NCBI GenBank assembly: GCA_031276435.1
Contig: JAISNB010000180.1
Location: forward strand, 1-27,510
Source: Burkholderiaceae bacterium
Lineage (GTDB): Bacteria > Pseudomonadota > Gammaproteobacteria > Burkholderiales > Burkholderiaceae_C
Length of the DNA: 27,510 bases
Direction of reading: 5' to 3'
Within the stretch, counting starts at the first letter, position 1. The number at the start of each line of letters is the position of its first letter. Positions 8,379-17,472 of this stretch are shown in pieces. A model generated the notes under the pieces. That model was not told the origin of the DNA. It did not search any database and worked only from the letters and a program-made list of their open reading frames with translations. Both the position numbers and the translations under genes were made by a program.

Positions 8379-8544
8379 AAAAGCCGTTTGCCGTTTCCTG
8401 AATCGCCCGTTCGGGCCGCCAAAGCCGTGGCCGCGCGGCGTACAGGCTGGCGCACTGTGGTTGCCCGCCGCGGTTGACCTGAACCCCGCGCAAAACCCAA
8501 GGCCGCGCCGCGTCAGCGGCCAGCCGCGTTCTTCTGGCGCGCGA

Positions 8545-10567
8545 TCACTGACCGCCCGCTTGCAGCCGCTGCCCGAACTGCTCGCCCAGATGCTTGACAA
8601 AGCTGGCGGTCAGATGGTTTCTGTCGCGGAAAGTCACGTAGCCATCCTGCTGCGCGTGGCACATTCCGCCCGGGCAAATGGCGTCGTTCATATCCAGCGT
8701 GCGCGCGTTGCCGAAAGGCGCTACCGCCGCTTGCAGCGCCGCGTACACGGCGTCATTTCTTGCGTCGGCAGACGGCGCGCGGCAGCGATCATCGCCTGCC
8801 AGCAGGCGCACCAGCGGCTTGTTGCCCGTCAGGCAATACAGGCCATTGAAAGGCAAAACAGGCGTGCTGCGGATCAGAACAATGTTTTTCGCGTGGGGAC
8901 TGAGCGCCTTCAGGATTTTTTGTGTGCCCTCTGTCCACTCCTCTGGCGTGAATGGGTATTCAAGGGAAGAACCCAGAATGATGGTGTCCGTGTGCCGCGC
9001 TTGCAGCAGTTTTATGACATTTTCCCGCCAGAGCACGCATTCGGTGTAATCCCGGCCAATGCGCGCGTAAAAAAACGCCGGTTTGTCGACCATCGGGCAG
9101 GCCGATTTGGTCAAGACAGAAAGCCTCCAGCCAGGCTGGGTAAACCGTTTCTCCAGCGCGGGAAACCACTGCGTGCCAATGCTGTCGCCCAGCAAAACCG
9201 CGCTGCGCGGCGCGTTCTGATCGCCAAATGTGCATTCGTTGACGTCGGCGCTCTTGTACCAGTCGTCGCAATCCAGGATATGGGGCGTATCCCAACTGGC
9301 ATCCATGATTTTCTGGTTTTCGGGAGCGAACATTTCGGCTTCGATCACGGAAAACCAGAGCAGGCAAAGCAGGCTGCCCGAAACCAGAGTGGTCATGACG
9401 CCCGCCACCATGGGCGCGGGGCGGCGAAGCAGCGCCTCCTGGCGGCGTATTGGCCGCTCCACGCAATAAAACGAAATGCAGGCCAGCAGCAGCGCGAAAA
9501 GCGCCAGCGCGGTTCTGACCGCCAGCGAGGCGTTGGTGTAAACCACCGTGCCCAGCACCAGAATCGGCCAATGCCACAGGTACCAAGAATAAGAGACGTG
9601 CCCCAGCGCCTGCATGGGCCGCAGGCAAAGCAGGAACAGGATTGTACCCCCCCCCCCCGTGTTTTGCACGGCTGCCCGCCGCGAGCAGCAGGGCCGCGCC
9701 CAGCGAGGGCAACAGGGCGCGATAGCCAGGATAAGGCGCATCGGGGCTGCACCAGAGCAAGGCCAGCGCGATGGCCGCAAGCCCGAGCCATCCGCACAAT
9801 TCGGTGAGCATCCTGCCCTTGGGCGCAGCAGGCGGGGAAAGCACGCCACCCGCCGACCTGTCCCGAAAGTAAAGCCAGGTCAGCGCGCCCAGGGCAAATT
9901 GCCAGGCGCGCGCGGGCATCATGTAAAAGGCCGAAGCCGGGTGCAGGCGCATGAGAATCAGGCACAGCGCCAGGCTGAGGGCAAACACCAGCCACATCAT
10001 CCGCTTCCAATACCGCGCCCGATCTTGCGCGCCATCGTCCGGCGTGGCCTTTGCCGCCTGCCGCTTTTGCGCCCACCAGAACGCCAGCAACAGCAGCCAG
10101 GGCCAGACCAGATAAAACTGCTCTTCCACGCCCAGCGACCAGGTGTGCAAAAACAGGCTGTTTTCCGCGCCTGGCTCAAAGTAGCCAATCTCGCTGAACG
10201 CATAGAAGAAATTGCTGAGCCACACCAGGGCGCTGGCGGCGGCATTGACCTGCGTGGCCTGGTGCGCGGGCCTGAGCAAAGCCCAGGCCAGCAGGCAGGA
10301 CGCGAGCACGACAAGAAACAGGCCCGGCGCCAGGCGGCGCAGGCGGCGGGCATAAAACCCCCACATGTCCACGCGGCCCGTGGCCTGCATCTCCAGCACC
10401 AGCAGCGCGGTGATGAGGTAACCCGAGAGCACGAAAAACATGTCCACACCGATAAAGCCGCCCTGGAAACCCGGCAGATTCATGTGCGCGGCCACCACCA
10501 GCAAGATGGCCAGCGCGCGCAAGCCCTCGATATCCGGCCGATAGCCGAGTTTGTGATTTTTTTGCAT
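8545..10567 (-). CDS. OafA/YrhL-type acyltransferase with SGNH domain, frameshifted at a 12-C tract
   Basis: This looks like a membrane acyltransferase 3 enzyme that would O-acylate LPS or another surface glycan. The ATG at 10567 has a perfect AGGAGGAGGT. The N-terminus MQKNHKLGYRPDIEGLRALAIL with GFIGVDMFFVLSGYLIT, YARRLRRLAPG and HTWSLGVEEQFYLVWPW is diagnostic. After about residue 303 the frame breaks at 9647-9658. The next frame continues in register with LRPMQALGHVSYSWYLWHWPILVLG, the last helices, and then a periplasmic SGNH domain with LLGDSIGTQWF (nucleophile Ser) and DRNHLT near the end (Asp/His). With 11 instead of 12 bases the product would be 673 residues, the normal length. As sequenced, the frame instead runs on to a stop at 8960 (535 residues, no SGNH domain). 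Phase-variable gene, pseudogene and sequencing error are all possible. Confidence 0.88.
9647..9658 (-). repeat. 12-base homopolymer (C on plus, G in the mRNA) inside the acyltransferase
   Basis: Twelve consecutive C lie between GTA and GTG. In the mRNA this is CAC followed by four GGG codons and then TAC, which is out of register. Removing one G gives CAC GGG GGG GGG GGT ACA ATC, joining the two conserved halves; 14 would also restore the frame. It is the longest mononucleotide run I noticed in the window. Confidence 0.95.
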
Positions 10568-10728
10568 GGATACCTCCTCCTGGTTGGCCCGCGAAGTTGG
10601 GCGCTCGGTCGATTGTTGGGCCACCGCTTTCTCCGCCGCGTGCCTTCCGGGCACGCAGTTTACCCGGGATGGTCTGCGGGCGGCAGGCGCGCGCCTTTCA
10701 AAAAACACCCGCTGCATTTGCGGGCGCG

Positions 10729-11904
10729 TCAGACGGGGCCGTGCCAGAGTTCTTCGATGCGCCTGGGCGGAAAACTGTCCCAGCTTTGGCAGCCGGGGCA
10801 TTGCCAGAAGTAGGTCTGCGCCTCGAATCCGCAGGCGGCGCAGCGGTAGCGCGCCACGGCGCGCACGGCGCGCTCCAGCGAGTGCTGCACGGTGGCGTGC
10901 GCCTGCGCTTCGATGGCTGGCTCGCTTGCCAGCCATCGCGTGGCGGCAATCAGCGATGACTCTTGCGCCATGTGCAGCAAGTAGCTGTTGCGCGCTTCGG
11001 GCATGGGCATGCCAGCGGCGCAGCGCGCCTGAACCAGCGCCTCGGTCACGTCCACCGAGGGCGCTTGCGCAAAGTGCTGCGCCAGGATGGCCGTGGCTTT
11101 TTCAAGCTGGCCGCTGCGCTTTCCCAGTCGCGCCAGTTCGGCGGCCACCAGCGGGAGCGCCTGGGGCGCGAGATCGGGCAGGCGCGCCAGCACGGCAAAG
11201 GCTTGCGCGCTCTGGCCCCGGGCGTCCAGCAGTCTGGCCAGTTCGATGCGCGCGCGCGGCTGGCCGGGCGCATCCGCAATGGCTTGTTCCAGCAAGGCTT
11301 GCGCGGTGGCGAAGTCCTGATGGCGATGCCATGCGGTGAGCGCCTGCTCGCAGCGGTAGTGCGCCAGGCGGCCAGTGAAGTCGGCCTGTCTGGCCGCTTG
11401 CAGCTTGCGCGCGATGGCCGTGGCCTTGTCCCATTCGCGCGTGCGCTCGAACAGCGCCAGCAGCGCGAGCCAGGCGTCTTGCGCGTGGGCGGTGCCTTCG
11501 AGCTTGCCCAGCGCGCTTTCGGCGTGGTCGATCAGGCCCGCCTTGAGAAAGTCCAGCGCCAGCGCGTGCTGGGCGCGGTCGCGGTCGGCGGTGCTGATGT
11601 CGCCGCGCGAGAGCAGGTGCTCGTGCACGCGCACGGCGCGCTCGTAGTCGCCCCGGCGCCGGAACAGGTTGCCAAGGGCAAAGTGCAGCTCAGAGGTGTC
11701 GGGGTCTTTCTGGACGGCTTCGATGAAGGCGTCTATGGCCTGGTCCTGCTGCTCGTTGAGCAGGTAGTTCAGGCCCTTGAAGTAGGCGCGGGGGGCCTGG
11801 CGGTTTTCCATGCGCAACTGGCGCAGGTCAAGCCGTGAGGCCACCCAGCCGAGCGCAAACGCAATGGGCAGCCCCAGCAGGATCCAGGTCAGGTCAAATT
11901 CCAT
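10729..11904 (-). CDS. lapB: Lipopolysaccharide assembly protein B (TPR protein)
   Basis: LapB is a membrane-anchored TPR protein that works with FtsH to control LpxC and so balances LPS against phospholipid synthesis. The 391-residue product begins MEFDLTWILLGLPIAFALGW, a single N-terminal membrane anchor, then TPR repeats (YFKGLNYLLNEQQDQAIDAFIEAV, SELHFALGNLFRRRGDYERAV and others) to about residue 330. The C-terminus has the rubredoxin-like zinc module YRCAACGFEAQTYFWQCPGC, with two CxxC pairs. The ATG at 11904 is inside the end of lapA (11-nt overlap), implying coupling. The lapA-lapB pairing is strong context. It appears to be the last gene of the long minus-strand block; 161 bp separate it from the acyltransferase. 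Confidence 0.93.
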   Translation of the reverse strand: MEFDLTWILLGLPIAFALGWVASRLDLRQLRMENRQAPRAYFKGLNYLLNEQQDQAIDAFIEAVQKDPDTSELHFALGNLFRRRGDYERAVRVHEHLLSRGDISTADRDRAQHALALDFLKAGLIDHAESALGKLEGTAHAQDAWLALLALFERTREWDKATAIARKLQAARQADFTGRLAHYRCEQALTAWHRHQDFATAQALLEQAIADAPGQPRARIELARLLDARGQSAQAFAVLARLPDLAPQALPLVAAELARLGKRSGQLEKATAILAQHFAQAPSVDVTEALVQARCAAGMPMPEARNSYLLHMAQESSLIAATRWLASEPAIEAQAHATVQHSLERAVRAVARYRCAACGFEAQTYFWQCPGCQSWDSFPPRRIEELWHGPV

Positions 11905-12187
11905 GCGGCGGCGGCAGGCTGCTGTGGGGGTCGCAAGGGCGCGGCGCCGCCGCAGTGGCCTTGTCGGCGGCCCTGCGCCGCCACCAGCCGGGCAGCATGC
12001 CCACCACGCCGATGACCACACCAAGGATGAAGGCGCACATCACGATCAGGGCCACGGGGCCGCGCCACTGGTGGCCAAACAGCAGGTACACGGTGGCGTC
12101 GTGCTGGTTGTTCAGCGCAAAGGCGAACAGGACGAAGAAAACGGCTGCTTTCAGCACCCACCGCAGCAGCCGGATGAATGGGGTCAT
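11894..12187 (-). CDS. lapA: Lipopolysaccharide assembly protein A (DUF1049)
   Basis: A 97-residue inner-membrane protein with two helices: VLKAAVFFVLFAFALNNQ (about residues 11-28) and VALIVMCAFILGVVIGVVGML (about 45-65). This is the LapA layout, including the ALNN...VTVYLLFG-like stretch seen as NNQHDATVYLLFG. It partners LapB in controlling LPS levels. The ATG at 12187 overlaps the ihfB stop as ATGA and its end overlaps the lapB start by 11 nt, so the three genes are translationally coupled. Known LapA proteins are of similar size. Confidence 0.9.
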   Translation of the reverse strand: MTPFIRLLRWVLKAAVFFVLFAFALNNQHDATVYLLFGHQWRGPVALIVMCAFILGVVIGVVGMLPGWWRRRAADKATAAAPRPCDPHSSLPPPHGI

Positions 12188-12540
12188 GCGCGGGTTTTGT
12201 TCCTGGGGGGATGCCCTGGGGCCATTTCAGGCGCTGGCAGCGGCGCGTGCGCCCCGGGCGTGATTTTTTCGACCGCTTCGCGCAGGGCCTTGCCCGGCTT
12301 GAAGTGGGGAACGCGCCGCTCGGGGATGGGCACGCTTTCGCCCGTGCGCGGGTTGCGGCCCAGGCGCGGCGGACGCCGGCTGATGGCAAAGCTGCCAAAG
12401 CCGCGGATTTCGATGCGGTGCCCGCGCACCAGCGCGTCGCTCATGGCGTCAAGCAGGGTTTTGACGGCGGCATCGGCGTCGTGGCGGGTCAACTGTCCAA
12501 AACGCTCGGCCAGAAGGTCAACAAGATCAGAGCGTGTCAT
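12184..12540 (-). CDS. ihfB: Integration host factor beta subunit
   Basis: IHF-beta pairs with IHF-alpha to bend DNA at promoters, origins and att sites. The 118-residue reading from the ATG at 12540 starts MTRSDLVDLLAERFG and contains IEIRGFGSFAISRRPPRLGRNPRTGE, the beta-arm signature with the RNPxTGE motif. The C-terminus is extended by about 20 Pro/Ala-rich residues (ITPGAHAPLPAPEMAPG) compared with the roughly 95-105-residue E. coli form. rpsA-ihfB adjacency is widespread in proteobacteria. The upstream in-frame ATG at 12579 lacks homology and is rejected. Confidence 0.93.
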   Translation of the reverse strand: MTRSDLVDLLAERFGQLTRHDADAAVKTLLDAMSDALVRGHRIEIRGFGSFAISRRPPRLGRNPRTGESVPIPERRVPHFKPGKALREAVEKITPGAHAPLPAPEMAPGHPPRNKTRA

Positions 12541-12636
12541 TGCAAGGGGGCCTCGGACATGCCCCGGAACCAGTGGCATCTGCGGCGGCGCGCGCCGCGC
12601 GGTGGTGGCCCCGGGGGTTCATGCGCCAGTGGCGGT

Positions 12637-14328
12637 TTATGGCTTGTCGCTGCCACCATCGAGTTTGGCGCGCAGCAGGGCGCCCAGACTGGTGGTGCCC
12701 GCGTGCTCGCGTGCGGCCTGGTCGTTGAGCGAACTCATGGCCTCTTGCTGGTCGGCGGCGTCCTTGGCTTTCACGGAAAGCTGGATGTTGCGGCTCTTGC
12801 GATCGACGTTGACGACCACGGCGCTCACTTCGTCGCCCACCTTGAGCACCTGGCTGGCGTCTTCCACGCGGTCGCGGCTGATTTCAGAGGCGCGCAGATA
12901 GCCCACCACGTCGTTGCCCAGGTCGATTTCCGCGCCCTTGGCGTCCACGGTCTTGACGGTGCCGGTGACGGTCTGGCCTTTTTCGTTGACGCTGACAAAG
13001 GTGGTGAACGGATCCTGGTCGAGTTGCTTGATGCCCAGGCTGATGCGCTCGCGCTCCACGTCCACGGCCAGCACCACGGCTTCGACTTCCTGGCCCTTCT
13101 TGTATTCGCGCACGGCCACTTCGCCGGACTCGTTCCAGGACAGGTCAGACAAATGCACCAGGCCATCGATGCCGGAGGGCAGGCCGACGAATACGCCAAA
13201 GTCGGTGATCGACTTGATGGGGCCTTTGACCTTGTCGCCGCGCTTGGTGTTTTGCGCAAACTCTTCCCAGGGGTTGGGGCGGCACTGCTTCATGCCCAGG
13301 GAGATGCGGCGCTTGTCCTCGTCGATCTCCAGAACCATGACTTCGGCCTCGTCGCCGAGCGCGACCACTTTGGACGGGGCCACGTTCTTGTTGGTCCAGT
13401 CCATCTCCGAGACGTGCACCAGCCCTTCGATGCCGGGTTCCAGTTCGACAAACGCGCCGTAGTCGGCAATGTTGGTGACTTTGCCGAACATGCGCGTGCC
13501 CTGCGGATAGCGGCGCGCCACGCCCAGCCACGGATCATCGCCAAGCTGCTTGAGGCCCAGCGAGACGCGCATGCGCTCGGGGTCGAATTTGAGGATTTTG
13601 GCGGTGACTTCCTGGCCAGCCTGCACCACTTCGGACGGATGGCGCACGCGACGCCAGGCCATGTCGGTGATGTGCAGCAGGCCGTCGATGCCGCCCAGAT
13701 CCACGAACGCGCCATATTCGGTGATGTTCTTGACCACGCCCTGGATGATGGCGCCTTCCTTGAGCGTTTCCATGAGTTTTTCGCGCTCTTCGCCCATGCT
13801 GGCTTCCACCACGGCGCGGCGGCTGAGCACCACGTTGTTGCGCTTGCGGTCGAGCTTGATGACCTTGAATTCCATGGTCTTGCCTTCGTAGCCGGACAAG
13901 TCCTTGGTGGGGCGCGTGTCGATCAGCGAGCCGGGCAGGAAGGCGCGGATGCCGTTGACCAGCACCGTCAGGCCGCCCTTGACTTTGCCGTTGACGGTGC
14001 CTGCGACGAATTCGCCGGATTCCAGCGCCCGCTCCAGCGACAGCCAGGAGGCAAGGCGCTTGGCGGTGTCGCGGCTGAGGATGGTGTCGCCAAAGCCGTT
14101 CTCGATGGAGCCAATGGCCACCGGCACGAAAGCACCGGCTTCGACCTCAAGCTCGCCCTGGTCGCTCTTGAATTCCTCGATTGGAATGTAGGCCTCGGAT
14201 TTCAGACCCGCGTTGACGACCACGAAATTGTGTTCGACGCGCACCACCTCGGCGGTGATGACTTCGCCCGAGCGCATTTCAGTGCGCTTGAGGGACTCTT
14301 CGAACAGCTCGGCAAAAGATTCGGACAT
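12637..14328 (-). CDS. rpsA: 30S ribosomal protein S1
   Basis: S1 binds mRNA on the 30S subunit and is needed for translation of most mRNAs. The 563-residue product starts MSESFAELFEESLKRTEMR and carries six successive S1/OB repeats. Repeats 3-6 are easy to see as EYGAFVDLGGIDGLLHITDMAW, DYGAFVELEPGIEGLVHVSEM, DFGVFVGLPSGIDGLVHLSDL and the degenerate last one GAEIDLGNDVVGYLRASEI. The ATG at 14328 has GAGGAAA about 7 nt upstream; longer in-frame readings upstream are rejected because the Shine-Dalgarno and homology fix this start. It sits between aroA-cmk and ihfB, the usual order (cmk-rpsA-ihfB). A 236-bp leader region precedes it. Confidence 0.97.
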   Translation of the reverse strand: MSESFAELFEESLKRTEMRSGEVITAEVVRVEHNFVVVNAGLKSEAYIPIEEFKSDQGELEVEAGAFVPVAIGSIENGFGDTILSRDTAKRLASWLSLERALESGEFVAGTVNGKVKGGLTVLVNGIRAFLPGSLIDTRPTKDLSGYEGKTMEFKVIKLDRKRNNVVLSRRAVVEASMGEEREKLMETLKEGAIIQGVVKNITEYGAFVDLGGIDGLLHITDMAWRRVRHPSEVVQAGQEVTAKILKFDPERMRVSLGLKQLGDDPWLGVARRYPQGTRMFGKVTNIADYGAFVELEPGIEGLVHVSEMDWTNKNVAPSKVVALGDEAEVMVLEIDEDKRRISLGMKQCRPNPWEEFAQNTKRGDKVKGPIKSITDFGVFVGLPSGIDGLVHLSDLSWNESGEVAVREYKKGQEVEAVVLAVDVERERISLGIKQLDQDPFTTFVSVNEKGQTVTGTVKTVDAKGAEIDLGNDVVGYLRASEISRDRVEDASQVLKVGDEVSAVVVNVDRKSRNIQLSVKAKDAADQQEAMSSLNDQAAREHAGTTSLGALLRAKLDGGSDKP

Positions 14329-14431
14329 GTAAAAATTTCCTCGGGATTCGCATGCGCAGGATGTACGCTGGCACCATGCCGACGTTTCTATAGCTGGATG
14401 CGAACAGGTTAGGGTGCGGGGTGTTTTCCGC

Positions 14432-14452
14432 GTGGTTGGGTTGAACAACCAC
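14432..14452 (-). other. Hairpin in the rpsA upstream region
   Basis: GTGGTTG (14432-14438) and CAACCAC (14446-14452) form a perfect 7-bp stem with a 7-nt loop, about 105 bp upstream of the rpsA start. S1 is known to autoregulate through its own leader in E. coli. Whether this stem serves that role, or is part of the preceding 3' end, cannot be decided here. Confidence 0.3.
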
Positions 14453-14530
14453 CCGCTCTGGCGCTGCCTTGCGGCGGCAAACTGCAAGAGAGCGGATGGA
14501 CTTTTAAAAAAGCAGCGCGCCCCAAGCGCG

Positions 14531-14559
14531 AAAACCGGCGCGCCCGCAAAAGGGCGCGC
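14531..14559 (-). terminator. Likely terminator after aroA-cmk
   Basis: On the minus strand an 8-bp perfect stem of GCGCGCCC and GGGCGCGC (14552-14559 and 14538-14545) with a TTTTGC loop is followed by CGGTTTT. It starts 6 bp after the aroA-cmk stop. The T-run is short (four), so termination may be partial, leaving rpsA under its own promoter as well as read-through. Confidence 0.5.
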
Positions 14560-14564
14560 GCGGC

Positions 14565-16583
14565 TCAGGCGTTCTGAAACGGCTGCCGCGCCTGCCACCA
14601 GAGCAGCACCTGTTCGACCGATTGCGCAATCGACAAGGCGGAGTTGTCCAGCAGCAAGGCATCCTTGGCTGCTTTGAGAGGCGCCGCCTCGCGGTTCATG
14701 TCCCGCGCGTCGCGCGCCTGCAAGTCAGCGCAAAGGTCGGCCATTTTAACCGCGGCGCCCCTGGAAAGCAATTGCGCGTGACGGCGCCGGGCGCGCTGCT
14801 CGCTGCTGGCCGTCAGGTAAACCTTGAGCGCGGCGTCGGGGAAGATGACGGTGCCCATGTCGCGGCCATCGGCAATCAGGCCGGGCAGACGCTGGAAACC
14901 GTGCTGCAAAGCCACGAGCGCCGCGCGCACTTGCGGCAGCGCCGCGATTTTGGAGGCGTTCATGCCCACGGCTTCGGTGCGTATGGCGTCGGTGACGTCT
15001 TGCCCGGCCAGCCAGATGTGCCCGCCGTCAAAGCGCGCGGGCAGGGTGCGCGCCAATTGGGCGAGCGCGGCTTCATGCCGCACGTCGATGCTGAGGGCCG
15101 CCTGTTCGGCGGCCAGCGCGCTCAGGCGGTAGAGCGCGCCGGAATCCAGATAGTGGTAGCCCAGGCGCTGCGCCAGCGCGCCAGCCAGCGCGCCTTTGCC
15201 GGAAGCCGTGGGGCCGTCGACGCAGATGACCGGAACACCAGCAGCGGCGGGTCGCGCCACGGCGAACAGGGTTTCAAAGTAGTCCGGGAAGGTTTTGGCC
15301 ACGCACCCGGGGTTCTGGATGCGCACGGGCAATTGCGCCGGGTTGAAGGCGGCCAGGCTGGCGCACATGGCCATGCGGTGGTCGTCGTAAGTGGACAGGC
15401 TGGCGGCGCGCCAGTGGGCCGGGCTGGCGGGCGGGGTGATGCGGATGCAGTCGGCGCCCTCTTGCACCGTGGCGCCCAGCTTGCGCAGTTCGGCAGCCAT
15501 GGCGGCGATGCGGTCGGTCTCCTTGACGCGCCAGCTTGCAATGTTGCGCAGGGTGCTGGGGCCGTCGGCGTAGAGCGCGAGCGCGGCCAGCGTCATGGCC
15601 GAGTCGGGGATGTGGTTGCAGTCCAGATCGATGGCCTTGAGGGGCCAGGCACCGCGCCGCACGCGCAGGTGATCGGGGCCGCTTTCCACGTGCGCGCCCA
15701 TGCGCCGCACGGCATCGACAAAGCGGATGTCGCCCTGGATGGCGTTGTCGCCAAGGCCTTCGATCGTCAAACCGCCCGATGGTGCGGCGGCGGCATCCGA
15801 GAGCGCGCCCGCCGCGATGAAGTAGCTGGCCGACGAGGCGTCTGGCTCCACCTGGATTTGCCCGGGCGAGCGGTAGCGGCTGCCCGCGGGGATGACAAAG
15901 CGCCGCGCGCCTTCGCAGCGCACGGCAACGCCAAAGCGCAGCAGGATGGCGCGGGTGATGTCGATGTAGGGGCGCGAGATCAGCTCGCCCGCCACTTCGA
16001 TCACCACGTCGCCCGCGCCCGCGCTGGCAAGCGGCAGCGCCATGAGCAGGCCGGTGAGAAACTGGCTGGACACGTCGCCGCGCACGGCAATGGGCTGGTC
16101 AAGCCGCAGCGCGGGCTGGCCGATGGCAATGGGCGGATAGCCGCCCTGGCCCAGGTAGTCGATCTGGCAGCCAAGCTGGCGCAGCGCGTCGACCAGATCG
16201 CCAATGGGGCGCTCGTGCATGCGGGGCACGCCAGAGAGTTCAAACTGCCCGCCAAGCACGGCCAGCGCCGCCGTCAGCGAGCGCATGGCCGTGCCCGCGT
16301 TGCCCAGAAACAGTTTGGCCGGTGGCGGCGTGGCCGTTTGGGTGTCCAGGCCGACGATTTCGGTGCTGGCGCCGTTTTGCGCGACGCCACAACCCAGTTG
16401 CCGCAGTGCTTGCAGCATGACGCGCGTGTCGTCGGAATCGAGCAGGCCGTCGATCCGGGTTTTGCCCGCGCTCAGCGCGGCCAGCAGCAGCACGCGGTTG
16501 GAGATGCTCTTGGAGCCGGGCAGCCGCACCGCGCTGCCCACGCCAGCGAGCGCCGGTACGTCGAGAAATCCGGTGGTGAACAC
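14565..16583 (-). CDS. aroA-cmk: Fused EPSP synthase / cytidylate kinase
   Basis: One 672-residue chain joins two enzymes. Residues 1 to about 441 are 3-phosphoshikimate 1-carboxyvinyltransferase (shikimate pathway), with LPGSKSISNR at 21-30, LGNAGTAMR at 93-101, DSAMTLA and the terminal KTFPDYF. After a linker of only about 8 residues, CMP kinase begins: VICVDGPTASGKG with the P-loop at about 457-464, DSGALYR, DGRDMGTVIFPDA and RDMNREAAPL. No stop or frame change separates them. The start is GTG at 16583 (MFTTGFLDVPALAG), set by homology with related AroA N-termini; the Shine-Dalgarno is weak. In many Burkholderiales aroA and cmk are adjacent separate genes; bifunctional annotations are known from Comamonadaceae. 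The gene follows tyrA by 22 bp, consistent with co-transcription. Confidence 0.95.
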   Translation of the reverse strand: MFTTGFLDVPALAGVGSAVRLPGSKSISNRVLLLAALSAGKTRIDGLLDSDDTRVMLQALRQLGCGVAQNGASTEIVGLDTQTATPPPAKLFLGNAGTAMRSLTAALAVLGGQFELSGVPRMHERPIGDLVDALRQLGCQIDYLGQGGYPPIAIGQPALRLDQPIAVRGDVSSQFLTGLLMALPLASAGAGDVVIEVAGELISRPYIDITRAILLRFGVAVRCEGARRFVIPAGSRYRSPGQIQVEPDASSASYFIAAGALSDAAAAPSGGLTIEGLGDNAIQGDIRFVDAVRRMGAHVESGPDHLRVRRGAWPLKAIDLDCNHIPDSAMTLAALALYADGPSTLRNIASWRVKETDRIAAMAAELRKLGATVQEGADCIRITPPASPAHWRAASLSTYDDHRMAMCASLAAFNPAQLPVRIQNPGCVAKTFPDYFETLFAVARPAAAGVPVICVDGPTASGKGALAGALAQRLGYHYLDSGALYRLSALAAEQAALSIDVRHEAALAQLARTLPARFDGGHIWLAGQDVTDAIRTEAVGMNASKIAALPQVRAALVALQHGFQRLPGLIADGRDMGTVIFPDAALKVYLTASSEQRARRRHAQLLSRGAAVKMADLCADLQARDARDMNREAAPLKAAKDALLLDNSALSIAQSVEQVLLWWQARQPFQNA

Positions 16584-16605
16584 GCGCTGCGCCTGGCGGG
16601 TGGCC

Positions 16606-17472
16606 TCAAAGGCCGGGCTTGCGCCAGTTGGCGCGGGCGTGGCTGGCGCGGTTGATCAGGCGCTCAAGGTCGTTGCCACGGCCTTCGGCAATGAGTTTGT
16701 CGAACTCGGCCAGCGCGCGCTGGAAGTGCTCCATCTGGTTGGCCATTTCCTCGCGGTTGGCCAGCAAAATGTCGCGCCACATCTTGGGGTCGCTGGCGGC
16801 AATGCGGCTGAAGTCCCGAAAGCCCGGGCCAGCCAGCGCCATGAACGCCTCGCCCGCCTTTTGCGAGGCCAGGCTGTTCATGAGCGCAAAGGCAATCAGG
16901 TGCGGCAGGTGGCTGACGGCAGCAAAGGCCGCGTCGTGCTCCTGCGGCGACATGCGCACCACATGGCAGCCCAGCGCCGTCCACAGTGCGGTGGCGCGCT
17001 CGATTTGGCTGTCGTGCGTGCGCTCGATGGGGGTGAGGATGACCTGCTTGCCCACGTACAGCGAGGGATCGGCGTTGGCTACGCCGGAGACCTCGCGGCC
17101 CGTGATGGGGTGGCAGGGCACGAACGCGCCCACGTTGTCGCCCAGCACGCGCCGCGCGGCATCAATCACGTCGCGCTTGGTGGAGCCGACGTCAATGATC
17201 AGGGTGCTGCCGCCCACCAGATGCCGGATGGCCTTGAAGGTGGCTTCGGTCGCGGCCACGGGCACGGCCAGCATGATCAGGTCGGCCCCCGAGACGGCCT
17301 GTAGCGCCGAAGGCGCTTCAACATCGATCACGCCCAGTTGGCGCGCATATTCGGTGGTGGATGGCGATTTGCTGTAACCGATCACGCGGCGCACCAGCCC
17401 CGCCTGCTTCATGGCAAGCGCAAAAGAACCGCCCATCAGGCCGCAGCCAATCAAACCCAGTTGTTCAAACAT
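16606..17472 (-). CDS. tyrA: Prephenate dehydrogenase (TyrA family)
   Basis: TyrA oxidatively decarboxylates prephenate (or arogenate) to the tyrosine precursor using NAD(P). The 288-residue protein starts MFEQLGLIGCGLMGGSFALAM with the Rossmann GxGxxG, then LIMLAVPV, IIDVGSTKRDVID and the substrate-binding CHPITGREVSG. The SHLPHLIAFALMNSL helix belongs to the C-terminal dimer domain. It is a monofunctional form with no chorismate mutase or ACT domain. The ATG at 17472 overlaps the pheA stop by 8 nt (ATGTTTGA), so translation is probably coupled. The longer in-frame reading into pheA is rejected. Confidence 0.94.
   Translation of the reverse strand: MFEQLGLIGCGLMGGSFALAMKQAGLVRRVIGYSKSPSTTEYARQLGVIDVEAPSALQAVSGADLIMLAVPVAATEATFKAIRHLVGGSTLIIDVGSTKRDVIDAARRVLGDNVGAFVPCHPITGREVSGVANADPSLYVGKQVILTPIERTHDSQIERATALWTALGCHVVRMSPQEHDAAFAAVSHLPHLIAFALMNSLASQKAGEAFMALAGPGFRDFSRIAASDPKMWRDILLANREEMANQMEHFQRALAEFDKLIAEGRGNDLERLINRASHARANWRKPGL

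Noticed and set aside
8401..8420. Bidirectional terminator between the GNAT gene and the convergent acyltransferase
   Set aside because: Only a 4-bp GCCC/GGGC hairpin without T-runs is visible.
8960..9646. Out-of-frame continuation of the acyltransferase as a genuine domain
   Set aside because: The 228-residue tail has no recognisable motif, whereas the other frame carries clear acyltransferase helices and an SGNH domain.
12178..14412. Long plus-strand frame opposite ihfB and rpsA
   Set aside because: His/Asp/Val/Ala-rich antisense shadow of the S1 repeats; no start signal or recognisable domain.
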